Part shown: positions 42,106 through 53,200 of the stretch, piece by piece | How the letters are laid out: every line of letters starts with the position of its first letter | Numbering within the stretch: position 1 is the stretch's first letter | From: Apostichopus japonicus | Taxonomy: Eukaryota > Echinodermata > Holothuroidea > Aspidochirotida > Stichopodidae | NCBI RefSeq assembly: GCF_037975245.1 | Contig: NC_092563.1 | Coordinates: 17,843,594 to 17,907,593 of the forward strand | DNA length: 64,000 bases | Direction: 5' to 3' | Translations under genes and position numbers: made by a program | Notes under the pieces: generated by a model | Seen by the model: the letters and a program-made list of their open reading frames with translations, nothing else | What the model was told of the DNA's origin: nothing | Database searches by the model: none

Positions 42106-43955
42106 CCAAGTCCAGATATCTGAAATCTACAAATTGGAAAAATGGACGTCAGGTCTCCATCCCAGCGATGAGACCAGTTGATGGTCCCCTCTTTCTGGAG
42201 ACAGCAGTGTCATTCTCAAGATGTGATCCAGGTGTTCAAGTCTGTTAGTGGTCTGCTAGAGGACCATGGTCTTACACCCATTATGTCATTTCTGGTCTCA
42301 TTGAGAGTTTTAAGTGAGGTTAAGACTGGTCTGAGTCTCACTAGACCAGTTTGTAGTCTCTTTGCCAGCAGTCCTCTCCCTAGTTGCCAATCCTAATTTA
42401 CATTTAAGGTCTTGTGAGAGGTCTAAAGAAAAGTGGTCTTACGTCAGGTTATCATACCGGTCTAATCGTCAGGAAGAGTCTGAATACTAGACAGGGTGCA
42501 AGTCTCCTTGTCAGCAGACAGATACCTCTGACCTTAAATCACTTTTCACAGTTTAAGATCTGTGAGTGTTTACAGGGATACTGGTCTGTACACATGGTCT
42601 CAGTCTGTTCGCATATGAACTGGCAGGACAGACTGATAAAAAATTCTTCAGACCAAACTAACTACGCCATCGGAATAGTCTTCATATTCTGTATTCATAT
42701 AATAACGGTTTGGTAAAAATGGTTTATAAATAATATGAGACAATCTTTATGCCCAGTTGAGATGGTTTAGCGCCTCCAAATGATGTGTCTTACAGGTAGT
42801 CTCATCCTCTGTCAGACTGAGTCTTACAAGCAGTCTTATTCCCATTTCAGTCTGAGAGAGGGAGAGAGTTGATGAGTCTGCTTGCTCCGCAATGAGAAGT
42901 ACCATCGTACCTTAAATTGCAGACCAAAACGACTTAACCACTACTATGGTTTCCAGATAAAGAGTAAATGTGTCTAATTTTGCGATCTTAAATATCCAAG
43001 TGTTACAGGGTCAAGGAAAGACTGGTCTCTCTGAGACTGGTCTTGTGTCACCAAAGGTATTAAGAGAGACCAGTTAGAATATAGGCATCTTCTGGTGTAT
43101 CTTCAGTATTGGTCAGATCAGTTAATTGTGGCAACAGTTTAAATATAAGCCCAGAATGGAAGTTAAAAAAAAGTCTAATATAACATAAAGAGCCTTTTTT
43201 CTTTGTGAGTGAGTGAGTGTGCCTTTTGTTATCATTCTTCATTTCTTTCCTTTTTTATACCCCTTTTTTTTTTCTTAAATTAATACTTTCGTTTTTATTT
43301 TCATAATTGCAGTATGTTCAAAGAGAGTTTTAAGTTTAGCTCTGCTAAAAATCAGAAGGCTTCCGCAAAAAGTTTATAGTACAATATAGTGGTCCTGTAA
43401 TATTTTAAACAAGAGGCATTTGTACTTGTGGCGAGAAAATATTCATTTTCTATGTATATGATTTTATATATATAGGAATTTATGAATATTCATTGGGTAA
43501 ACATGTACAGTTGCAGCAAACAATGTGTTCAAAGTGTGTGTAATTTTTTTTTCTTCCTTTTTTAGGCTATTTATATTGTTTTGTAGACTGGTTATTTAGA
43601 TTGGAAGATGAAGAAATTAGGAATTGCAATGTATTTTTTAAGTTTCTATGCATTCTTTGCTAGATAAGACAGAGTATTAAAACTTGCTGATAAAATGTGA
43701 AAAAAGTTCAAAGATTTTGTATTTTAAATCATTGATGCCATAAAATCGTCTGCATAGTTATATAGAGTTGAGTACAGCATAATATTGGGTGAAAAAGAAA
43801 AATTCGAAAAAGTTTATCAATAATAGAAATGATCAGGTTCCTAAAAGAGATTGGATGTTTATAGGATGAGTTCTGTAAAGCTTTATCACAAATTTAATAA
43901 AGGAAAAAGAGGTTTAGGTCTTTGTCAAATAAATAAACATGTTCTCTAAAGAATG
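42106..43955 (+). other. FHOD: FHOD 3'UTR and poly(A) signals
   Basis: No further coding. Candidate AATAAA signals at 43,896, 43,928 and 43,932 suggest cleavage near 43.95 kb, giving a roughly 1.85-kb 3'UTR. The proximal 0.9 kb is unusually rich in GGTCT/AGACC words. The segment from 43.04 kb onward has a duplicate at 62.3 kb. Confidence 0.65.
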
Positions 43956-46900
43956 CCCATCTGCATGTAGCATTTTTTTCTACCTTTCCCTTGATGGGGA
44001 GGAGGATGGGAAGAATTGAAAGGGGGGCTGGAGGTAGGGCAGGAGCAAGACAGCTTCAAATGCAAGTGGCAAATCATAAAGAGTGTTTTGTAGATGCAAA
44101 CGGTACTAGAAAAAGTAATAAGTAGATGTTACCTTATTCTGTTACACTGCCTAAAACTGAATTATATGTTTCTAGGATAGTGGTTTCAAGATGGTTCCTT
44201 TTGAAAGGAGGACTTTTCATATTGTGGGAGTGGCAAGAACAGAAATGAGTGTGTTGAATTTGTGTGGCATGCCCATTCCCTCCCTTCATCTATCCCTCCT
44301 GTCATCCCCACCTCCTCCCCTTTCCTCCCAACTACCTCCTTCAAAGTGAGTTTGATTTATGAATAATGAATATTCAAATATACCAAAACATGAAACTGGT
44401 CATTGCAAAGTTAATCATTCTTTGTTATAAATGTAATATTCTTTGCTCAAAATATTCATCACATCATTTCAAATTTTTTGCTGCCTTATTTTTAAGTGCC
44501 TGTGACTATTTTCCCACAACATGCATTACAAAAGATTATATTTTATCAATTGAATGTACCAGTGCCTTGCTTTTCTTCATTTATAATTATATTGATTAAT
44601 TATTGCCTTGTCGGTCTATGTAGTATTTGAAGCTCCTATTAACCCCCTCCCCTTCCTCCCCTTCCCCACTATTAATAAATACCACAATAAATTTAGAAAT
44701 TCAGAGTACCATTTCTAAGTAATATGATTTGTGAGTTTCCTTTCCCTATGGTCCACCTCCCCCCCCCCCAAACCACCTGTCTCCCAGAAAGTTTGAAAAC
44801 ACTTCTCAACTCTGTTCACAGCTCTATATACACTTTTTAAAAACTTCACACAAAATCTATTAGAGGGCAGTTCCACATACACCTGTCTACACACAACTAC
44901 CGTAGTCTAAGTTCTAACTATCAACGTCATAGTTTAATCATTTTGTCACTGCCCTAACAAACACACCATCCAGTCTACTGTAGTACTGCTGTGTGCTTTA
45001 GTCTCACATCCACAATAGCTATTTGAATATTTGTGTATCTTTTCTTAGCAATGTATGTTTTTCAAAAGCATTAGGATTATAATTTGTATCGATGCACAGT
45101 GAGTCCAATCCTTCCAAAAACAAACAAAATATTATATATTATGTTCTTCCAACTAGGAATAGTATTCTCTTTATTAGAACAATTTGTCATTCAATTTTAA
45201 TTTGTTATGGTTTCACATGTTTTGCATAACAAAAAAAACAAAACTAGAAGATATCAACAGAATCAATAATCAACTGTACCTGCCGACACTTGTAGCGAAC
45301 AGAATAAGACTGGGCCTTAGTCTTAGCTAGGTTAGACTTAGGGTAGTATCCTAAGCGAACCTAAAATTCGCAATTAGTAGCGTACATTTAGGTCCTTTTT
45401 TAAAAAAAATGGAATTCTCTCAGGATTTTGAAAACAATTCAGACAAATAGCACATGATAAGATTATATTCCTTAGCAGATTTTTTTATTTATTTTTTTTT
45501 AAATTTTTTCTTTAGGTATGATAAATTGATGGATGTAGACTAGCTCTTGTTACTTCAGTGTGTTACACTTGTAAAACTCGCAGCCAACTTTAATCCAATT
45601 TCTAATGAACTATAATCAATCGGTGCACGAAAATTCCCGTCTGAAATTATCATCTTAGATTCACTTCCATTACTTCAACTTTATTGATGAATCAATTTTA
45701 AAGTCGTTGTTTTATCACCCTTCCTTCCTCTTCCCTTCCTCAATATTGTCCCTAACGGCGTTCCCTGTTACACTCCTATTTCTGATGTCACTGATTTTCG
45801 TTTGCATAAAATGTAACTACTCATTTCTGTACACCAAAAAAAAAATCGGTTGTATGTTCTATGTGGTTGATGTTCCCACAGCTTACCACCCAATCCCGAC
45901 GCTGTATGGGGTACACTTTGTTGTTTTTAATCACACTGTGACGTTATGTTGGCGTACATTTTAAGAGGTAGTTATAGGGAAGTGTCCTCTAGGCTGGTGA
46001 ACCAACGATTCGCACATGCATGTTATAGTATTGTCAGTTCTCTGCTGCTAAATCGCACATTCATTAAGTGTGTGTTATAATTCGTAAAGTTAGGAACAAT
46101 TGGTATATATTCACCTCACTCTCCTTTAAAGATGTCTAGCAGTTTCCTTTTGTAAGGTGGTTAAAATCAGGATGACAGGGAGGGTGGGGGTGCTTACGTA
46201 TTATGCACAGTATATGTGGAGTGTCATACCTAAAAATACAAAGATGCAATAAGAACAGATATTTCCATCTCTTTTCCCTTTATTGTGTTTCTTATTTCAT
46301 TTCATCTTTGTTTAACATCAGCTGGAACAGTTACCGGACGAATCACAAAAGAGACTTAGTTTCCATATTCTTTATTCGCCCACTCCCCCCCCCCCACACA
46401 CACACCCCTCCGTGGATTACAATACTCCCAGCCCGAAACTATATAGTTTAGGCGGAGACGTCAGTGTGTACGGAGATACATGTGAGTAGGGTGGGGGGTC
46501 GTTAAATGATAGGCATTTCTTTAACTGATTACAATGAACCAATTCATGAACACAATGGTATTATGTTTAGTGTCAATTGTCCTATTCATTGATGAGACTA
46601 AAACCTCGGCTGACTTGACATTCATACATTGACATTTCTTCTTCTAAATCGTTAAAGTACTTTCTAAGCAAAAGCCACCCAAGATAGATTATGGCTGGGC
46701 ACGAAGAAACGAATTGATCCACTCTCGACCGTTCCCCGCCCGCATACTTCGAACTTGTCACTGTGTGAACTCAGGAAGGATCAACCCTGCTTGGAACTAT
46801 GGCGACACACTTTCAGAGAAATATTTAAAAAAAACTGTGAGGAAAATCGTTATGCTTGCCACTCTTAGAAAAGCCAGGTTGCAGTGTACACTCAAAACAG

Positions 46901-47186
46901 AACATCTGAAAATAAATTATACGTCACCTTAACTTTGATATTAAAAGAACTGATTCTTTGTGTGGAACTATTTTAGCCCGTTTAGTGGTAAAATAAGTTG
47001 AACATATCTCTAATAAAGTTAACATTTAAAATTTAACTGAAATATCCAGTTTGGACGATGTTCATACACAGTACTTTCATGTCAAAGCACTCGTACTGAC
47101 AGTATCAGCAATATGAATTATTATCCTGTTTATATCAGATAAAGATAAAGGATCTGTTTATACTGTTAAAGGGATACTCCGAGAGC
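43040..47186 (+). repeat. Segmental duplication, copy 1
   Basis: Three blocks match the end of the window in the same order and strand: 43,040-43,288 with 62,299-62,560; 44,027-45,181 with 62,576-63,738; 46,931-47,186 with 63,739-64,000. Identity looks above 95 percent in the middle block. Copy 1 has an extra 0.74 kb (3'UTR end) and 1.75 kb (45,182-46,930) that copy 2 lacks. No open frame of note within. Confidence 0.92.
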
Positions 47187-47653
47187 AACGAAGGTAAACT
47201 ACATATATGTTTGATTGATTGTTAACTATTTTGATTGGCAAAACTTCTCAAGATAGTTGGATCACAGTAAAAACTTTCCTTATGCTATTATAATCTTGTT
47301 GTTTATTTATCCTTGAAACCTGATGATACATTTGGAAATGTTTGCGTAATAGCTGTCAATGTTTTCTGTATTTACAATTCCAATAAAAATACATCATTTT
47401 TGTAGAAAAAGTGGATAAAGTGATTAAAATAACATACAGAAATGCACTGATAACATCATTCATTCTGCTGTTGCCAGATGCATTTATAAAATTCATAAAT
47501 GTACGAGATACAAAATGAGGAAGAGGTTTTCGCCTTATAAGATACAGAAAATGTTCAGCAATTTTGCTAATTAAGCAATCAATTTTCAGGCACTAGGAAA
47601 TCCTTCAAATACGAGTGCTTTGAAGCATAATATATAGGAGGACAGCGTAGCGT
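47187..47653 (+). other. Intergenic, nothing recognised
   Basis: AT-rich sequence between the segmental duplication and the hAT-like element. It may continue the duplication, but the second copy runs off the window. Confidence 0.4.
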
Positions 47654-47661
47654 GGTGAAAG

Positions 47662-49716
47662 CACTGGCGGATCCAGGGCCTTTGTTTGGGAGGGGCCAAA
47701 GTGGCATTAGAGTGATATGGGGGAGGGGTCTAAGGGGACGGGGTGCCCCCCTCCCCATTTGAAAATTTTCTATTGCTGAATGCCCTCAGACAGGCACGGT
47801 GGAACGGAAAAATTATTGGTGGGGCTAATGTGTGTGGAGACTATCTAAGCGGAGCGCCACCATCGTTGGCGCGGAGCGTAGAAGAAAATTTTGGGTTTTT
47901 TTCAAACCCCCAGATGGCCGGAAACGGCACTTCCCGAGTGTTTTATGCTGAGAATACCTAGCCCTAAAATATGGGTCTCAAGCCTGCAATTTCTCAGATT
48001 GCACGTAAAAGTCTATAAAAACATTGTAATTTGTATATTCGATAGAGAGTAGCTCTTACTCGTAGTGTACTCGTACAGACGTTTTTGAGTGTAGTAAGGG
48101 CAGTGGGACGCTTTCGACACTATCTAAGCGGAGGGCCACCACAGGTCGGCGCGGAGCGTACAGAAAATTTTTGAGTAAAGATACTCCCTAGATTGCAGGA
48201 AATGACCCTTTCCGGGCCTTGCTAATTTGCAGATGAACGGAGAATAAATAGGTGTCGTCGCCATTTTGTCGGAAAATTACACCAACAGAATATGACAAAT
48301 GTCAATAGGTATATGAGAGCGCAATAAAATAGTCAATAATCGCGAATAAATAAAAAGTAGTGAAAAGCTGAAAAGGGCGCCAGCAGTCCATTTGAGTCCG
48401 TCAGGGGGGGGGGGGGCATCCGCCCCCTGTCTGTATATATGGACGCTCCGCCACTAAGTAAGGGTATGTTGGAGAACTGGCTGAAATGAGGCGTCATTGA
48501 CCTAAGACGAAGTTGTGTTACGCTTACCGGTACTCACACTCACTGCTTCCACTTTTTACGGGGCGTGAAGACGCGGTTGGGGTGAAAATGTGGTCTATAG
48601 CCAGGGGACGGGCCGAGGGTCCCCCAGCAATTACTAATATTATTACACCTATATAGTATACGTGTGCATCGGACAGATCGACAAGTATGCATTGAAAAAT
48701 GGGCTGATGCACGTTTCGGAGCCTTGGTAAATATTGGGGGGGGGGGCTTGTCATGCATTTGCCCCCCGCAACTTTTTCATTGGGGGCTGAGCCCCCCCCC
48801 CCCAAGCCCCACTGCCCTCAGATGCAATTTGGTGCGACAAAAGTGTACAATGGTGATGTTAATTTACTTCTAAAAAAAATGTTTCCCAGGTGTAATTTTC
48901 TAAAATATTTATAAAACAAAGTTGGGATCATCTTTCTCAAAAATTTTTATTTCTCATAGGTTATAAATTTCTTACAACCAGCCTGTAACTGCGAAATGGT
49001 GTTATACTGTAAATCCTCATGCTCATACATTTACATAGCTCCCAACTCTTGAGAAGACAAATGCTGGTCCATGCCACGAATCGCCGTCCTGGGGGAGGGG
49101 TATAATGGGAGGGGGTGTCCCCCTCCCCTTTTGATTTTTTTTGGAATCCCGGTGATGCCTTCATGTAAAATGGTGGCACTTAGAAAGGCATTTGTCACCC
49201 AAAATTTTCTGAGAATTATGCATTTTTTTGTGTGTAAAATCAATAAATTGAATAGTAGGTGATAATTCATTCTTTCCCGTGGCATGAAAATGTTCGCTGC
49301 TCGCCCCAATGAAAAGAATTATAGGCTAATTTGAGGTTCAAATGATGCTGTTAAGGAGGTTTTGTACTCTATTATGCTAAATGCTAAAGAAATGATGGTT
49401 GCTAAGTCAAAATTTGATGCAAATTTTTTATGTATACTTGACAATACAATGCGGTTTTTTCGGACGCTTGTGCGGGTCAGCGGGTTTGGGTGTTAGAATG
49501 CGGGTCTAATTCCCGCGAATTGCGGGTCAGTTGGGAGCTCTGCATTTAATTTTAAACCAGAAAACGAAAAGGTTTAGACTAGTCTACCACTGCTATTCCT
49601 CTCGATTTTTTTAAATTTCCAATCATATGATTTAGCGGATGTTCGGAAACAATTTTTGGCTCACCTTTGGGGGGGGCATGGCCCCCCTTGGCCCCCCCCC
49701 CTTGGATCCGCCAGTG
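47662..49716. mobile_element. hAT-like nonautonomous element, 2,055 bp, with nested insertion
   Basis: Begins CACTGGCGGATCCAGG and ends CCTTGGATCCGCCAGTG (inverted match). Perfect 8-bp direct repeats GGTGAAAG lie immediately outside (47,654-47,661 and 49,717-49,724). An 8-bp target duplication with short TIRs is typical of the hAT superfamily. The inside holds C/G-rich homopolymer tracts, the shared AAGCGGAGCGCCACCA module and a second nested element. No transposase frame is visible. Confidence 0.85.
48101..48456. mobile_element. Nested hAT-like MITE, 356 bp
   Basis: Inserted in the 2,055-bp element and flanked by perfect 8-bp repeats AGTAAGGG (48,093-48,100 and 48,457-48,464). Body matches the 54.28-kb MITE (CGCTTTCGACACTATCTAAG, GTCCATTTGAGTCCGTCAGG, GACGCTCCGCCACT). 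Its left TIR is internally deleted (CAGTGGGACGC instead of CAGTGGCGGAGC). Confidence 0.85.
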
Positions 49717-49780
49717 GGTGAAAGCAGTATAAAATTGTCCCAGTGGGCTGAATAAAGTTATGAGTATGCATTTTTGAATG

Positions 49781-50283
49781 TCACTGGGTGCAAACAGCAC
49801 ATGTGAGTTCGTAGCCATCTACATAAGGACCACACGGAAGCCCTCCACCACTGGATACGCATCTGCCCTCGACGAGATCCAACAAAGCATGTAATGCACC
49901 AGCTGCTGAGCCGTGAGTTCGATCTATGGTCTGCATTTCTTGATCCACGCAAATGTACATAGAGCGCTGGTGAACGGAGTGCGCTCGTTCAGCCATGAGA
50001 TAACCGCGATACTCCAACGTCCATTCATTTGACGGACATAGGTTCTTTCCTGGTATCATGAGTTGCGCGAATCTCGTCGGCGCTTTACAAACCGCACATG
50101 GCACATCATGCCATAAACGGTCGCTGAGAGTAGGGAAGTTGTCGATTTGGTACTCTATTGCATAAAGAAACGAACGGCTTGCTCCCACACCAGCCACTGG
50201 TTCACTATAGACGGGATCACTCGGTAAACAAAGCTGGTTGGCGCCATTACCGGTTTCACCACGAAATGCGCCTGCAGCAATAC
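49781..50283 (-). CDS. Collagen C4-like exon 5 (C-terminal domain)
   Basis: Acceptor TTCTTGTTGTCACAG; the carried G makes GIAAGAFRGETGNGANQLCL. Continues SDPVYSEPVAGVGASRSFLY, VPCAVCKAPTRFAQLMIPGK, LCPSNEWTLEYRGYLMAERA, and ends LPCGPYVDGYELTCAVCTQ and stop. Eight cysteines should form the conserved disulphides of this domain. Confidence 0.9.
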
Positions 50284-53200
50284 CTGTGACAACAAGAATC
50301 ACGTGATCATGGTCTTAAAACGTAGAGCCTGCAACAACCTCGGATTTCACTATCCATAGTTTTGCAAGGGAGTTCTGTCAGTGATTAACTTCCCTATTTG
50401 CTCTCCCTTGTACATCTCCCCCCCCCCCCTTATCCTCTCACATCCCTCCAATCTCTCATATCTCTCTCCCCTACTGTCCCTTTCCAATAAAAAAGGAACG
50501 CGGACATAAACATCATTCATTGATGCAAGTGATGTATCCACAAAAGTGGTTGACAACTTGACACACTGTCATTAACCAGGACCAAGTTTTAAATACGGTT
50601 ATGTCGCCATCTATTACGTTCTGTACTCTTGGACCGCGTATCATTTGATCAATGGTTATAGATGTATGCTTGTGGTGTCCTACGAAGTTAGATAAAGTAG
50701 TACGGATTTTGCGTCAACGGACAAACTCAATCGAATTTATTTAAATAAATTGGTTAATTAACTTTAGCCAAGAATATAATGTGGGGTTGCACTGTACCTA
50801 CCACTATACACCAATAACGATGAAGTGGGACATTCCTTGTGGCCCCACCTCACGTAGACAGCTCCACTTGTGTTAGAGTGATGTCTCGGATTATCTGAAA
50901 AGTGAGTCGTTTGCGATGACGTCATTTCTTGAAATCCAGGCGTGATGATCGCTACATGTTTACAAAAATAAAAGAGCCAAATGAAAGTTTTTTTTTTCTT
51001 CCTTGAAAAAGGAGACTTTCTATGAATCGCATTTAGTATCATAGAAAGGTTCCTGACTGAGTTGAAACTGCATGACCCTTTCATCTGAGAGGGTGAACTG
51101 ATCAAGGGGTAGGTGGGATGAGAGGGGGAACTGATCAAGGGGTAGGTGGAGTGAGAGGGGGAACTGATCAAGGGGTAGGTGGGGTGAGAGGAAGAACTGG
51201 CCTAAGGGGTAGGTGGGGTGAGAGGGGGAACTGATCAAGGGGTAGGTGGGATGAGAGGGGGAACTGATCAAGGGATACGTGGGATGAGAGGGAGAACTGA
51301 CCTAAGGGGTAGGTGGGATGAGAAGGGAACTGACCAAGGAGTAGGTGGGGTGAGAGGGAGAACTGACCAAGGGGTAGGTGGATGAGAGGGAGAACTGACG
51401 ACCAAGGGGTAGGCGGGGTGAGAAGGGAACTGACCAAGGAGTAGGTGGGGTGAGAGGGGATACTGATAAAGGGGTATTAGACTACGGGTCGACATACCAA
51501 GTATGACCTGTTCAAAGGTCATCAGTATTGACCTCAAAATTGATCGTACTAACAATCTTTCTAAATGAACTAAAGTACCTGACCTGACCTTCTGACCCTC
51601 ATAAATTATTTCCCAGAAATGTACGGGAAAGTATAAATGGGGTGGAGGGGTGGTGGATATAACATATTGCATAATATGGATTGAAACCGTTTGAGGATAA
51701 CGATAAATTTGGGTTTGTTGAGGTATGAGCATGGATGTACATTGAGTGCCCATTTTCTTTCAAATTCTAGTGTATTTGGGAGAAATGCTGTCACTTTTGG
51801 CAGGCCAAGAAAGAAGAATAACAATGATTTGTGACGTAATAAGTACAAAATGAAATTATATTAATTATCCAAGTAGAGCAGAAGCAAAACATGGAAGGGC
51901 AATGTTCTTCATTAACAACTTTAGTGGAAAGAAAATATTCGACGTAATTTGAGTTCTAAAATTAAGTGCTGTAGAAGTTTAATTTAACCTCCGCAATGCT
52001 CTCCCTCCACAGCACTTCCTTTCCCATCCCCTTCTTACCTAAAGCATCTCGTCCATCTCTGCCCGGTGGCCCAGAGGGGCCAGGGTCCCCACGAGGACCG
52101 ACAGGACAGAGAACACACGATCCACCAATGAAAAACGGCGTTACGGTCACCGGGCAGCCGTTTATACCAGGTATGCCATCTACGGCAAGAAAATAAGAAA
52201 CGCAAACTGCAACAACGATATAAGTGAGGCTATCCATCGACTGGCTTAGGTATTAATGGTGTGTAGTTACTTAATCCTTCCCCTGTGAGCTAAAAGGTCA
52301 TTATGTATGTCTTACCATAATTAATTAATCCCATTGACTTACTAAATTAACTTAAGTATACAACTTTCCAACTGACACATCCTACACCCACCACATGAAA
52401 GAAGAGAGCTTCGTCTATCTTCCCAATTTAAAATTTCTATCTAATGACCGTTTAGATTTTGAGCTAGAAGAGGAGCAAGTTTAGCATATTGAACTCCAAC
52501 CCTTCTGACTGCTCTTCCGGAGTTATATCGACATTTAACCAAAGTATTTCTAGAACTGCTTTGTATCACCTTCAATCTTCCTTATTTTCACGCCATCTGT
52601 ACTTTGATTTAGTCTCCTTAGCATAAAAGCAGGGGGAAAAAAGGTTCTGATATCTGTAAATATGCAAAATCAATGACTTCATTTGGGTAATTTTAGGCAT
52701 GATAGTCACCCATCTTATTTTTTTTTGGCGGATGTACACTATTCTAACTGTGGTATGGTACTTATAATGTACTATGTGGATCCTTATTAACAGCCTGCTA
52801 TCCATGCTGGCAGTCTTAAACCTTTCGAGATTACTTCTTGTTTCGGATATCTTCCAGCAAGAGTAACAGTTTGATTCCCAGTTCCCAACCACTTGGTGCA
52901 GTTTCCAAGGACGTGATGCAGTTTCCAATGACGTGGTAGAGTTTCCAATGACGTAGTGAGTTTCCAGTGACGTGGTCGAGTTTCAAATGACGTAGGGTAG
53001 TTTCCAATGACGTAGTGCAGTTAACAATGACGACGTAATGTTTCCATTTTATTAAATTTAATAAAATGGTACGTCAGATCAGTTTTAGAAGAGATTATTC
53101 GACAAAGTTATTCCACAAGAAATGTAGAAAGCTTCTAAAACTAAAACAATAACTCTTACCAGTATTTACCTGTCTGCCCTGGTAACTGTTGCAGTCCATC

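Noticed and set aside
49960-50302. MILVVTG as the start of a stand-alone 173-residue protein
   Set aside because: Residues before GIAAG belong to the intron; the acceptor TTGTTGTCACAG and phase 1 join it to the exon encoding VYSG.
51020-51753. Minus-strand frames rich in SSPSHPTYPL
   Set aside because: Translation of the 33-bp minisatellite in a collagen-gene intron.
51996-52196. Plus-strand frame with Pro/Gly runs resembling collagen
   Set aside because: Complement of the true Gly-X-Y exon on the minus strand; the minus strand has splice sites and the correct domain order.
51962-52237. MDSLTYIVVAVCVSYFLAVDG as a separate secreted-protein start
   Set aside because: It looks like a signal peptide, but the acceptor CTTGCCGTAG falls just before DGIPG. 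Phases link exon 3 to exon 2 and to a better signal peptide in exon 1. An alternative first exon here remains possible but unsupported.
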